DNA from: Psychrobacter sp. FME6
GTDB taxonomy: Bacteria > Pseudomonadota > Gammaproteobacteria > Pseudomonadales > Moraxellaceae
NCBI RefSeq assembly: GCF_014861365.1
Contig: NZ_RRYW01000016.1
Location: 1-47,784 of the forward strand
DNA: 47,784 nt
Reading direction: 5' to 3'
Shown: piece after piece, positions 8,455-16,954 of the stretch
How the letters are laid out: each line of letters opens with the position of its first letter
How positions within the stretch are numbered: position 1 is the first letter of the stretch
Program-made: the position numbers and the translations under genes
The notes under the pieces: model-generated
Database searches by the model: none
Told to the model about the DNA's origin: nothing
The model's input: only the letters and a program-made list of their open reading frames with translations

Positions 8455-8473
8455 AATTAGAATAATCATTCTC
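8455..8473. promoter_or_regulatory. Possible Fur box upstream of the Nramp-like transporter
   Basis: The 19 bases here (AATTAGAATAATCATTCTC) match the classical 19-bp Fur consensus at 14 positions by my count and contain the dyad AGAAT-N4-ATTCT. The site lies about 165 bp before the transporter start. The background is AT-rich, which raises the chance of a false match. Confidence 0.35.
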
Positions 8474-8636
8474 CTGAATAGCATCGGTGTGCTAAAGTCG
8501 ATACAAGATGAATCGTTTTGTATTTAACGTTATAAAATAGGCGTTATATATATTGTATAAAGCGATTTTCTAACGATCATTGGCAGACTGACACAGGTAA
8601 GTGATGATTTGCCGTTTTAACCATTTCGAGGTATTC

Positions 8637-9923
8637 ATGTCCACACAACCACTCAACAACCCAAGCGCCACCGACGATACCGTCGCTCCGCAGCAAGAAG
8701 GCTTTAGCTGGCGAATTTTTGGTCCCGGTATCTTAATGGCGACAGCTGCTATCGGTGGCTCACATCTGATTTCATCGACACAGGCGGGCGCACTATATGG
8801 CTGGCAGCTGGCGATTATGATTATTTTAGCCAATATCTTTAAATACCCGTTCTTTCGATTTGGTACCGATTACGTCTACGACACTGGCGAGAGCTTAATC
8901 GCAGGCTATGCCAAACGCTCGAAAGCCTATCTATGGATTTATTTCATCCTATCCGTCTTATCGGCGGTCATTAGTACGGGCGCGGTATCTTTGATTGCGG
9001 CAGTTATCCTAGGCTTTATGTTGCCTGCTTCCCTCGGTTTGTCCACCATGACATTGGCTTTGATTATCGTTGCGGTCTCGTGGTTCTTCCTGATTGCTGG
9101 TCATTATAAGCTGCTTGATGGCGTGACTAAGTGGATTATGATTGCCCTTACCACTGCAACAGTAGCAGCAGTGATTATTGCCGCTGGTAAGCCGACGGTT
9201 ATGGCAACCGATTTTGTCGCCGCCTCGCCTTGGAATTTGGCGACCTTAGGTTTTATCGTAGCATTGATGGGCTGGATGCCAGCACCGCTTGAGTTTGCGG
9301 CGATTACCTCGATGTGGACATCCGCTAAAGTCAAAGCCGAACACACCACGCACCGTCAGGGATTGCTTGATTTCAATGTGGGTTACTCGGTCTCTGGTGT
9401 CTTGGCGTTGTTCTTCTTATCGTTAGGCGTGTTTGTCCAGTATGGCTCAGGACAAGAGATTGAGATTGCAGGCGCCGCTTATATCAATCAGCTGATTAAT
9501 ATGTATACCAGTACCATCGGTGAATGGTCACGACTACTGGTCGCCTTCGTCGCCTTTATGTGTATGTTTGGCACCACCATTACTTGTGCCGATGGTTATG
9601 GCCGTGCCAATGCTGAGTGCTGGCGCTTACTTAAAGGTGACGATGAGATCAATAAAAAGCAAATCGCCTTTTGGACCACTTATGCCATCGGTGGTGGTTT
9701 GGTGATTATCACTTTCTTTACCGGACAATTGGGCTCGATGCTAAAATTCGCCATGATATCGGCGTTCGTTTCGGCACCCATCTTTGGTTGGCTCAACTAT
9801 ACCTTGGTCAAAAACCATAAAAAACTGTCAGTAGGTATGAATGCATTGTCTATCGCTGGTTTGATATTCTTAGCTGGTTTTGCACTGTTGTTCTTAGCCA
9901 ATCTTGCGGGTCTCTTTGGTTAG
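8637..9923 (+). CDS. Nramp-fold transporter with non-canonical metal-binding motifs
   Basis: This 428-aa inner-membrane protein has about 11 hydrophobic segments and the opening FGPGILMATAAIGGSHLISS of the Nramp/SLC11 fold. Canonical Nramps coordinate Mn2+/Fe2+ with DPGN in helix 1 and MPH in helix 6. Here the aligned residues are GGSH (about residues 40-43) and WMPAPLE, so Asp and Asn of helix 1 and His of helix 6 are missing. The substrate is therefore uncertain: another cation or an organic substrate is possible. ATG 8637 is preferred because GAGG at 8628-8631 is well placed; the frame opens upstream at a GTG (8601) with no such site. A terminator follows at 9968. It lies between a LysR gene and the prp operon. 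Confidence 0.8.
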   Translation: MSTQPLNNPSATDDTVAPQQEGFSWRIFGPGILMATAAIGGSHLISSTQAGALYGWQLAIMIILANIFKYPFFRFGTDYVYDTGESLIAGYAKRSKAYLWIYFILSVLSAVISTGAVSLIAAVILGFMLPASLGLSTMTLALIIVAVSWFFLIAGHYKLLDGVTKWIMIALTTATVAAVIIAAGKPTVMATDFVAASPWNLATLGFIVALMGWMPAPLEFAAITSMWTSAKVKAEHTTHRQGLLDFNVGYSVSGVLALFFLSLGVFVQYGSGQEIEIAGAAYINQLINMYTSTIGEWSRLLVAFVAFMCMFGTTITCADGYGRANAECWRLLKGDDEINKKQIAFWTTYAIGGGLVIITFFTGQLGSMLKFAMISAFVSAPIFGWLNYTLVKNHKKLSVGMNALSIAGLIFLAGFALLFLANLAGLFG

Positions 9924-9967
9924 CTAGCTTAGGTATACATTCAGCTTTATACAAATCTACTTGATGC

Positions 9968-10004
9968 AAAAAAGCCCTTTTAGCGAAGCTATGAGGGCTT
10001 TTTT
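9968..10004 (+). terminator. Rho-independent terminator after the Nramp-like gene
   Basis: AAAAAAGCCCT (9968-9978) pairs with AGGGCTTTTTT (9994-10004) around a 15-nt loop, ending in a T-run. It separates the transporter transcript from the prp operon. Confidence 0.85.
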
Positions 10005-10206
10005 GTGCAATGGTTTAATCATTTGATGGTAGTAATTGTAAATAAATGTAAATATCTAGCGAGTGATTGGTGGTTGGTTTAAGCGATATGAATACTAATC
10101 TCAGTAAACCTCTAGATAATGGATAGTACTATTCATATATCGAATATGTTTATTAAAAATTAACTTTTAATTAAATTCACCTAACTAAAAGTATTGAAAG
10201 ACCGCT

Positions 10207-10233
10207 TTGCAAGCATGGATAATTGGGTATAAT
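10207..10233 (+). promoter_or_regulatory. Likely promoter of the prpB operon
   Basis: TTGCAA at 10207-10212 and a perfect TATAAT at 10228-10233 with a 15-bp spacer, about 73 bp before the prpB start. The rest of the 382-bp gap (9924-10305) holds the transporter's terminator and no ORF. No methylcitrate regulator gene (PrpR or GntR type) is in the window. Confidence 0.5.
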
Positions 10234-10305
10234 CAATCACAACGATTCAATCAAATATAATATCCATAACATCGATAAGATTACCCTCCACGTAAGGATT
10301 ATGAC

Positions 10306-11196
10306 ATGACCTCATCAGCAGGCGCTCGCTTTCGCAGTGCAATGAAACAAAAAAACGATAACAACCAGCCGCTACAGATTGCTGGCGCGATTAACGCTTA
10401 CACCGCTATGATGGCAACCCAAGTTGGTCACCAAGCGCTATATCTCTCTGGTGCTGGCGTGGCGAATGCCTCATTTGGTCTGCCTGACTTGGGTATGACT
10501 AGCCTTGATAACGTCCTAGAAGATGCGCGCCGTATTACTGATGCCGTTGATACGCCGCTATTGGTGGATATCGATACGGGTTTTGGTGGCGCGTTTAACA
10601 TCGCTCAGACCGTCAAGAAAATGGAAAAAGCAGGTGTGGCAGCAGTACATATCGAGGACCAAGTCGCACAAAAACGCTGTGGCCACCGTCCCAATAAAGA
10701 AATCGTTAGTATCTCAGAAATGGTCGACCGCCTAAAAGCAGCACTTGATGCCAAAACCGATAAAGACTTTGTGGTTATGGCTCGTACTGACGCGCTGTCT
10801 GTCGAAGGTCTTGACGCAGCGGTTGAGCGCGCAGTTGCCTTTCAAGAAGCTGGCGCCGATATGATTTTTGCCGAAGCATTGACTGATATTGAGATGTACC
10901 GTAAATTTACCGATGTGCTGAATATACCGGTACTCGCCAACATGACAGAGTTTGGTCAAACTGACCTTTATACCACAGAGCAATTACACGGTGTGGGTGT
11001 CGATATGGTGCTATACCCGCTATCAGCATTCCGTGCGATGAATAAAGCGGCATTAAACGTCTATCAACATCTACTCGATGACGGCACGCAGGACAAAGTT
11101 GTCGATACCATGCAAACCCGTATGGAGCTATACGACTTCTTAAACTACCACGAATTCGAGCAAACGTTAGATAAACTGTTTGCTGATAATAAGTAG
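10306..11196 (+). CDS. prpB: 2-methylisocitrate lyase
   Basis: PrpB cleaves 2-methylisocitrate to pyruvate and succinate, the last step of the methylcitrate cycle for propionyl-CoA disposal. The 296-aa length is normal for the isocitrate lyase/PEP mutase superfamily enzyme. The active-site loop KRCGH is present with the catalytic Cys at residue 125, and DIDTGFGG gives the Mg2+-binding segment. ATG 10306 is preceded by TAAGGA with good spacing; the ATG five bases earlier is out of frame. It is the first gene of the operon, 97 bp before prpC. The motif set clearly separates it from isocitrate lyase, which is much longer. Confidence 0.95.
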   Translation: MTSSAGARFRSAMKQKNDNNQPLQIAGAINAYTAMMATQVGHQALYLSGAGVANASFGLPDLGMTSLDNVLEDARRITDAVDTPLLVDIDTGFGGAFNIAQTVKKMEKAGVAAVHIEDQVAQKRCGHRPNKEIVSISEMVDRLKAALDAKTDKDFVVMARTDALSVEGLDAAVERAVAFQEAGADMIFAEALTDIEMYRKFTDVLNIPVLANMTEFGQTDLYTTEQLHGVGVDMVLYPLSAFRAMNKAALNVYQHLLDDGTQDKVVDTMQTRMELYDFLNYHEFEQTLDKLFADNK

Positions 11197-11293
11197 ACTT
11201 AAGCAAGCAATACAGTGATTTAAGAAACGATTTATTAAAATTGGCTATCTAATAAACTTTACTACTAAAGCTACCAACAAAAGGAATTTAATC

Positions 11294-12421
11294 ATGGCAG
11301 CAAAAAAAGAACTTTCAGGTGCAGGACTACGCGGTCAAGTCGCTGGCAAGACCGCTCTATCAACCGTTGGTAAATCAGGCTCAGGTCTGACTTACCGCGG
11401 TTATGATGTCTCAGAGCTTGCGGACAAATGTATCTTTGAAGAAGTGGCTTACTTACTACTTTATGGCAACTTGCCAACCCAAAGCGAACTTGATGCCTAT
11501 CAAGCCAAGCTCAAAAAATTACGTGGTCTACCACAAGCACTAAAAGATGTACTTGAGCGTATCCCTGCTGACTCACACCCGATGGATGTGCTGCGTACGG
11601 GCAACTCAATGCTCGGTAACCTTGAAACGGAAACCGACTTTGAGCAAGAGAATGACAAAGCGGATCGTATGCTAGCGGTATTCCCATCAATTATTAACTA
11701 CTGGTATCGCTTTACTCATGACAATGAGCGTATCGAAACTGAAACTGATGATGAGACTATCGGCGGTCATTTCTTGCATCTGCTTAAAGGCGAGAAGCCA
11801 AACGAGCTACATACTAAAGTCATGAACGTGTCACTTATCTTGTACGCTGAGCACGAGTTTAATGCGTCAACCTTTACCGCGCGCGTGTGTGCCTCTACCC
11901 TGTCTGACATCCATTCGTGTATTACTGGCGCGATTGGCACCTTGCGCGGTCCTTTACATGGCGGTGCTAATGAAGCAGCGATGGATATGATTGAAGGCTT
12001 TAGCTCACCCGATGAAGCTGAAAAAGAGATGATGGCGATGCTGGCACGTAAAGACAAAATTATGGGCTTTGGTCATGCTATCTACAGCGACTCAGACCCA
12101 CGTAACGTGGTCATCAAAGGTTGGGCTGAAAAACTGGCCAACGATGTTGGTGATGAAGTGTTATACCCAGTATCAGTACGCTGTGAAGAAGTTATGTGGC
12201 GTGAAAAGAAACTGTTCTGTAACGCAGATTTCTTCCATGCTTCAGCGTATCACTTCATGGGCATTCCAACCAAGTTATTCACACCAATCTTTGTGTGTTC
12301 ACGTCTGACAGGCTGGGCGTCACACGTCTTTGAGCAACGTGGTAATAACCGTATTATTCGACCAAGTGCCGAATATATCGGTGAAGAATTGCGTTCAGTA
12401 CCAGAGATGAGTGCGCGTTAA
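11294..12421 (+). CDS. prpC: 2-methylcitrate synthase
   Basis: PrpC condenses propionyl-CoA with oxaloacetate to 2-methylcitrate, the entry step of the cycle. The 375-aa protein is a short-type citrate synthase. LTYRGYDV lies near the N terminus, and the catalytic residues are in GPLHGGAN (His), GFGHAIY (His) and NADFFHAS (Asp). The size and the position between prpB and acnD separate it from the housekeeping citrate synthase, which is longer in gammaproteobacteria. An AAAGGA Shine-Dalgarno precedes the ATG. It is followed by a palindrome at 12458 and a small exported protein. Confidence 0.95.
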   Translation: MAAKKELSGAGLRGQVAGKTALSTVGKSGSGLTYRGYDVSELADKCIFEEVAYLLLYGNLPTQSELDAYQAKLKKLRGLPQALKDVLERIPADSHPMDVLRTGNSMLGNLETETDFEQENDKADRMLAVFPSIINYWYRFTHDNERIETETDDETIGGHFLHLLKGEKPNELHTKVMNVSLILYAEHEFNASTFTARVCASTLSDIHSCITGAIGTLRGPLHGGANEAAMDMIEGFSSPDEAEKEMMAMLARKDKIMGFGHAIYSDSDPRNVVIKGWAEKLANDVGDEVLYPVSVRCEEVMWREKKLFCNADFFHASAYHFMGIPTKLFTPIFVCSRLTGWASHVFEQRGNNRIIRPSAEYIGEELRSVPEMSAR

Positions 12422-12457
12422 TTTGTAGCGCTTTCCTCTTCGCTCGAATAAATAAAC

Positions 12458-12486
12458 TTGTAGGGTACGCATGGCGCACCCTACAA
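12458..12486. repeat. 29-bp palindrome between prpC and the exported protein gene
   Basis: TTGTAGGGT-A-CGC, loop ATG, GCG-C-ACCCTACAA: perfect except for one A/C mismatch. It resembles the GTAGGGTGCGC-type intergenic hairpins seen in many bacteria. It lies 36 bp after prpC inside the operon and could stabilise or attenuate the transcript. It lacks a T-run. Confidence 0.7.
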
Positions 12487-12520
12487 CTACTCATTAAATG
12501 ACTGTCAATCAAGGGCTGTT

Positions 12521-13099
12521 ATGTTTAATACAAAAAATCTATCGTTTGCACTAATTGGTACCGGACTCCTATCAATATCTTTGGGTTCAACCTACGCCAG
12601 TGCGGCTACAGATTTAACTCCATTATTTAGTGTTTATGAAGAGGCATGCGGTTATATAGATAGCGACAAATCAACGAAGGCTGCCAATACTTATAACACT
12701 TTCAAAAATAGCTTTATTACCCACGAAGAATCGACAACCAATGGTGTTTATGACGGTACAGTATTTTCTTTAAAAGAAAACTATGTCATTCCAGCGCCTT
12801 ACAAAAACGCCATTTCATCCATCACCATGGAAAAAGGCGATGACTATAGTAGTGATAGCGTCACTTACACCGTGAAATTCAATAATGCGACTTATAGAAA
12901 CAAGCCTATATCGCACCTTGATATTTATGTCGTGCCCAACTCAGACATGTTCTACGATGCCTTATATCTAAAAACATCAATGCAAGGTTTAAAGCCGCAT
13001 TTTAAATATGAGCAGCTTGATGATGAAAAAATTGGTGCTCATTTAGATCCTGCCAAGAAACTTATTTTATGCGACGGTATTGTCGGTAGTTATAAATAA
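12521..13099 (+). CDS. Small exported protein of unknown function within the prp operon
   Basis: This 192-aa protein starts with a clear Sec signal peptide: a Lys near the N terminus, the hydrophobic core LSFALIGTGLLSISLGSTY and a probable cleavage after ASA around residue 28. The mature part is about 165 residues, with Cys near both ends (EEACGYI and ILCDGIV) that could form a disulphide. I do not recognise the family. AAGGG precedes the ATG. It sits 99 bp after prpC and 77 bp before acnD, in the same direction, so it is probably cotranscribed, although nothing in the methylcitrate cycle calls for a periplasmic protein. Confidence 0.75.
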   Translation: MFNTKNLSFALIGTGLLSISLGSTYASAATDLTPLFSVYEEACGYIDSDKSTKAANTYNTFKNSFITHEESTTNGVYDGTVFSLKENYVIPAPYKNAISSITMEKGDDYSSDSVTYTVKFNNATYRNKPISHLDIYVVPNSDMFYDALYLKTSMQGLKPHFKYEQLDDEKIGAHLDPAKKLILCDGIVGSYK

Positions 13100-13176
13100 C
13101 ATCAATGATAACCGCATATTAAAGTAATACTGTCATACAAAAACCATTCCAACCAGCCAACTGCCAAAGGTGACTT

Positions 13177-15834
13177 ATGGACAACGCCCTAGTACAACCG
13201 ATGAATGACAAGTTTAAAAAACCCTTACCTGATACCGAGCTTTATTACTTCGATACCCGTGAAGCGGTAGAAAGCATCGAAGCGGGCGCGTATGACAAGC
13301 TACCGTTTAGCTCAAAAGTTCTATGTGAAAACTTGGTTCGCCGTTGCCCACCAGAGGATTTAACCGCGGCATTGACCCAACATATACAAGGTAGGCAAGA
13401 CTTAGATTTCCCTTGGTATCCTGCCCGCGTTGTTTGTCATGACATCTTAGGCCAGACTGCCTTTGTTGACTTAGCAGGACTGCGTGATGCCATCGCTGAA
13501 CAAGGCGGTGATCCTTCTAAGGTTAACCCTATCGTCCCAACTCAGCTCATCGTTGACCATTCATTGGCAGTGGAACACGCAGGCTTTGAAGAAAACGCTT
13601 TTGAGAAAAACCGTGCTATCGAAGAACGCCGTAACGATGACCGCTTTCACTTTATCAACTGGTGCGAATATGCCTTTGATAACGTCAACGTCGTACCGCC
13701 AGGTAACGGCATTATGCATCAAATCAACCTAGAAAAAATGTCGCCCGTGGTACAGGTAGTAAAAGGTAAAGACGGTCATGAAGTGGCTTTTGCTGACACG
13801 TTAGTTGGTACAGATAGCCATACGCCAATGGTTGACGCCCTAGGCGTGATATCTATCGGTGTTGGCGGTCTGGAAGCCGAAAGCGTCATGCTAGGCAATC
13901 CATCGTACATGCGTTTGCCAGATTTCGTTGGCGTTAAGCTAACGGGTAAACTGCAAAAAGGCGTTACTGGTACCGATTTGGTACTCGCTATGACCGAGTT
14001 TTTACGTGATGAAGGCGTGGTTTCTACTTATATTGAATTCTTCGGTGACGGCGCACGAAATTTAACCGTTGGCGACCGTGCCTCTATCTCTAATATGACG
14101 CCTGAATATGGTGCGACGGCAGCGATGTTCTATATCGATGAGCAAACCATCGACTATCTACGCCTCACTGGTCGTTCTGAGGCTCAAATTAAGCTGGTCG
14201 AGCAATACGCCAAACAAACTGGCCTATGGGCTGATGGCATGGAAAACGCCGAGTATGCGCGCGTACTTGAGTTTGATTTATCGGCAGTGGTACGTAACCT
14301 TGCCGGCCCTTCTCGACCGCATGCCCGTGTCTCAACCACGGACTTGGTCAAAGAAGGTATTGCCCACGGCGCTGATGAGAAAATGCCCGAACCAAAAGAT
14401 GGCTTGATGCCAGATGGCGCGGTTATTATCGCCGCGATTACCAGCTGTACCAACACCTCGAACCCACGCAATATGGTTGCTGCTGGCTTGGTTGCTCGTA
14501 ACGCTAATGAGAAAGGCTTATTACGCAAACCTTGGGTCAAATCCTCTTTAGCACCTGGTTCTAAAACGGTCAAAATGTATCTAGAAGAAGCCGGACTGAT
14601 GCCTGAGCTACAGGAAATTGGCTTTGACGTGGTCGGCTTTGCTTGTACCACCTGTAATGGTATGAGTGGCGCGCTCGATCCTGATATCGAAAAAGAAATC
14701 GTTGATAATGATTTATTCACCACCGCGGTACTATCAGGTAACCGTAACTTTGATGGTCGTATCCATCCATATGCCAAGCAAGCGTTCTTAGCGTCACCAC
14801 CATTGGTTATCGCTTATGCGATCGCTGGTAATATCCGTTTCGATATCGAAAAAGATGTATTAGGCCAAGATAAAGACGGCAATGATGTTTATTTAAAAGA
14901 TATCTGGTTCGATGATGATGAAGTCGATGCTATCGTTGCCAAAGCGGTGAAGCCTGAGCAATTCAATGCTGTCTATATTCCGATGTTTGATGAAGCCAAA
15001 AAGGACGCTGGAAAGGCTCTGAGCCCATTATACAACTGGCGAGAAATGACCACTTATATCCGTCGTCCGCCGTATTGGGAAGGCAAAATGGCCGCAATGA
15101 ATAAGCTAAAAGGCATGCGCCCGTTAGCAGTATTGGGCGATAACATTACCACCGACCATATGTCACCTTCCAATGCTATTTTGGGTGATTCGGCTGCTGG
15201 CGAGTATCTAGATACCATGGGGCTGCCTGCTGAAGATTATAATTCGTATGCGACCCATCGCGGTGATCACTTAACTGCACAACGCGCGACTTTTGCCAAT
15301 CCTAAGTTATTAAATGAGATGGTACGTGACGAAAAAGGTGAAGTTATCCAAGGCTCATTAGCTAGGGTTGAACCACAAGGTCAGGTCATGCGCATGTGGG
15401 AAGCGATTGAAACCTATATGAACCGCGAGCAGCCGCTTATCATCATCGCTGGTGACGGCTATGGCCAAGGCTCAAGCCGTGACTGGGCTGCCAAGGGTGT
15501 GCGTTTAGCGGGCGTGGAAGTTGTCGTCGCTGAAGATTTTGAACGTATCCACCGTCAAAACCTAGTCGGCATGGGCGCCCTACCGCTACAGTTCGAAGAA
15601 GGTACGACTCGCCATACGCTAAATATTGATGGTTCAGAAACCTTTGATGTCACTGGCGAAGTCTCTGCTGGTGGGCTGATGACATTAGTGATTAACCGTG
15701 CTGACGGCAGCAAGACTGAAACCCCGATTATCTGCCGCTTAGATACCGCTGATGAGGTCAAAATGTATAACGCGGGTGGTATGCTCCAGCGCTTTGCCAA
15801 AGAGTTCATCGATGGCACGCTAGATATTGCTTAA
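13177..15834 (+). CDS. acnD: Fe/S-dependent 2-methylcitrate dehydratase AcnD
   Basis: AcnD is an aconitase-family enzyme that dehydrates 2-methylcitrate, giving the trans isomer of 2-methylaconitate that PrpF then converts. The 885-aa length fits. The three [4Fe-4S] ligands are present at C424 (TSCTNTSNP), C490 and C493 (CTTCNG), and the C-terminal swivel domain has GDNITTDHMSPS and GYGQGSSRDWAAKG. It follows prpC and precedes prpF, which separates it from housekeeping AcnA. AGGTG precedes the ATG and a terminator follows at 15861. Normally prpF follows directly; here about 1.1 kb of other DNA intervenes. Confidence 0.93.
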   Translation: MDNALVQPMNDKFKKPLPDTELYYFDTREAVESIEAGAYDKLPFSSKVLCENLVRRCPPEDLTAALTQHIQGRQDLDFPWYPARVVCHDILGQTAFVDLAGLRDAIAEQGGDPSKVNPIVPTQLIVDHSLAVEHAGFEENAFEKNRAIEERRNDDRFHFINWCEYAFDNVNVVPPGNGIMHQINLEKMSPVVQVVKGKDGHEVAFADTLVGTDSHTPMVDALGVISIGVGGLEAESVMLGNPSYMRLPDFVGVKLTGKLQKGVTGTDLVLAMTEFLRDEGVVSTYIEFFGDGARNLTVGDRASISNMTPEYGATAAMFYIDEQTIDYLRLTGRSEAQIKLVEQYAKQTGLWADGMENAEYARVLEFDLSAVVRNLAGPSRPHARVSTTDLVKEGIAHGADEKMPEPKDGLMPDGAVIIAAITSCTNTSNPRNMVAAGLVARNANEKGLLRKPWVKSSLAPGSKTVKMYLEEAGLMPELQEIGFDVVGFACTTCNGMSGALDPDIEKEIVDNDLFTTAVLSGNRNFDGRIHPYAKQAFLASPPLVIAYAIAGNIRFDIEKDVLGQDKDGNDVYLKDIWFDDDEVDAIVAKAVKPEQFNAVYIPMFDEAKKDAGKALSPLYNWREMTTYIRRPPYWEGKMAAMNKLKGMRPLAVLGDNITTDHMSPSNAILGDSAAGEYLDTMGLPAEDYNSYATHRGDHLTAQRATFANPKLLNEMVRDEKGEVIQGSLARVEPQGQVMRMWEAIETYMNREQPLIIIAGDGYGQGSSRDWAAKGVRLAGVEVVVAEDFERIHRQNLVGMGALPLQFEEGTTRHTLNIDGSETFDVTGEVSAGGLMTLVINRADGSKTETPIICRLDTADEVKMYNAGGMLQRFAKEFIDGTLDIA

Positions 15835-15860
15835 GCATCATGATTATTGATTAATAAGTG

Positions 15861-15898
15861 AGCCGATGCTGTAGGTTTATATGGTGTCGGCTTTTTTA
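15861..15898 (+). terminator. Rho-independent terminator after acnD
   Basis: AGCCGA at 15861-15866 pairs with TCGGCT, followed by a T-run around 15892-15897. It should end the prpB-acnD transcript before the toxin-antitoxin genes, which would leave prpF in a separate transcript. Confidence 0.7.
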
Positions 15899-15904
15899 TA
15901 CTTA

Positions 15905-15950
15905 TTGATATACTTTAATAAATAGCATAACATGTACTATTAATTGTACA
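15905..15950 (+). promoter_or_regulatory. yefM-yoeB promoter with paired TGTACA-type operator
   Basis: TTGATA (15905-15910), a 17-bp spacer and TAACAT (15928-15933) make a plausible promoter. TGTACT (15933-15938) and TGTACA (15945-15950) lie 12 bp apart, the spacing of the two TGTACA-core palindromes that YefM binds in the E. coli operon. The operator overlaps the -10 region, so binding would repress. This supports the functional assignment of the downstream pair. Confidence 0.65.
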
Positions 15951-15966
15951 AGTATCGGAGTATGTC

Positions 15967-16257
15967 ATGAGAGTAATTAGTTTTTCAGAAGCTAGAAAGC
16001 ATCTCAAATCGGTTTTAGACACAGTAAATGATGATGCAAATGCAACTATCGTTACTCGTCGTGATGCTGATGATGCCGTAGTCATGTCACTTGATTACTA
16101 TAATAGCCTGATGGAGACCGTTTACTTATTAAAGTCGCCTGCTAATGCTGCTCATTTAGCAAAATCTATGGCTCAATATCAGGCTGGTAAAACGGTAGTT
16201 CGCGGTCTAATTGAACCTACAGACGAAAATTTTAATAAAAACGCTGAAGACGCCTAA
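15967..16257 (+). CDS. yefM: YefM/Phd-family antitoxin
   Basis: The antitoxin neutralises the YoeB-type RNase encoded 31 bp downstream and autorepresses the operon. The first half has the Phd/YefM fold signature (MRVISFSEARKHLKSVLDTV, then IVTRRDADDAVVMSLDYYNS). The C-terminal part, rich in charged residues, would bind the toxin. It is 96 aa long, slightly longer than E. coli YefM. GGAG at 15957-15960 serves the ATG. The operator upstream matches the YefM type. The module lies between acnD and prpF, an unusual place that suggests insertion. Confidence 0.9.
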   Translation: MRVISFSEARKHLKSVLDTVNDDANATIVTRRDADDAVVMSLDYYNSLMETVYLLKSPANAAHLAKSMAQYQAGKTVVRGLIEPTDENFNKNAEDA

Positions 16258-16288
16258 TATTAAGGGCTACAATTGTAAGTAGAAAGTT

Positions 16289-16549
16289 ATGAGTGAGCAA
16301 TTGGCTTGGACAGATGAAACTTGGAAAGATTATATATATTGGCAAACCCAAGATAGAAAAACTATAAAACGTATTAATAAACTTCTTACAGAATGTATGC
16401 GTAATCCGTTTGAAGGTATAGGTAAGCCTGAACCCTTAAAAGAGAACTTATCAGGATTGTGGTCTCGACGAATTGATGATACTCATCGGCTAGTATATAA
16501 AGTTGAAGATGATTATTTGACGGTTATTTCGTGTCGATATCATTATTAG
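16289..16549 (+). CDS. yoeB: YoeB-family mRNA interferase toxin
   Basis: YoeB is a RelE-fold ribosome-dependent endoribonuclease that cleaves mRNA. The 86-aa protein closely follows E. coli YoeB (84 aa): KPEPLKENLSGLWSRRI, then HRLVYKV and the terminal CRYHY. The catalytic residues of YoeB (E46, R65, H83, Y84) correspond to E48, R67, H85 and Y86 here, all present, so the toxin should be active. Its Shine-Dalgarno is weak, in line with lower expression than the antitoxin. Confidence 0.93.
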   Translation: MSEQLAWTDETWKDYIYWQTQDRKTIKRINKLLTECMRNPFEGIGKPEPLKENLSGLWSRRIDDTHRLVYKVEDDYLTVISCRYHY

Positions 16550-16575
16550 GCTTAGTTTCTAAATTAAATCCTAAT

Positions 16576-16731
16576 CTAACTAAGCTCAAAAGGCTCAACC
16601 TTACCAGCGTCCACCTCTGCTTGAGCGACTAGTAATTGACGCACAAACTCATAAGATAAATCAGGATTGTCTTGCATAATCTGCTTAATTTTAGCTGAGC
16701 TTTCGTTCAGCTTTTTATCTATTTCCATCAT
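16576..16731 (-). CDS. Small 51-aa hypothetical protein
   Basis: A short ORF starting MMEIDKKLNESSAKIKQIMQ and ending VEPFELS. It is charged and helical-looking, with no Cys and no membrane segment. Its composition is protein-like (Glu/Lys/Gln-rich, amphipathic spacing) and an AGAGA lies a few bases upstream of the first Met (16731; 16728 is an alternative). It converges on yoeB with a 26-bp gap. It loosely resembles the tails of small antitoxin-like proteins, but I cannot assign a family. Confidence 0.5.
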   Translation of the reverse strand: MMEIDKKLNESSAKIKQIMQDNPDLSYEFVRQLLVAQAEVDAGKVEPFELS

Positions 16732-16797
16732 GTTCTCTATTGTTAGCTACTATACATATCTATTTATATTACCAATAAAAGTACAAACATATACTAA

Positions 16798-16938
16798 CTG
16801 TAGTTAAAACATTTTAAAAACGCTACGGTACTGCTTGTATGGTTTTTTTGCAGCCTCTGTCTGCGTAGGCACAGCAAGCAAGGAAAAACTATACCAGCAG
16901 TATGTGGTGTATCGATATTACTTTTCATAGACTCTATC
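16798..16938 (-). repeat. Degenerate ~140-bp MITE-like repeat upstream of prpF
   Basis: The core at 16850-16900 (GCAGCCTCTGT, then GCAAGGAAAAACTATACCAG) is the reverse complement of the core of the element at 46235-46375. Flanks also correspond: CTGTAG at the left and ATAGACTC near the right match the outer ends of that copy. The inner arms TACTGCTTGTATGG and CTATACCAGCAGTA form an imperfect palindrome. The element ends just before the prpF Shine-Dalgarno at 16941, so it may lie in the prpF leader. Confidence 0.65.
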
Positions 16939-16954
16939 TCAAGGATTGCCAATA

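Noticed and set aside
8601..8636. Upstream GTG start for the Nramp-like gene
   Set aside because: The added 12 residues have no ribosome-binding site, whereas ATG 8637 has GAGG at the right distance.
14184..14777. 197-aa open frame on the minus strand opposite acnD
   Set aside because: It lies wholly inside the well-supported acnD gene, and its Ser/Pro/Ala-rich composition is typical of an antisense frame.
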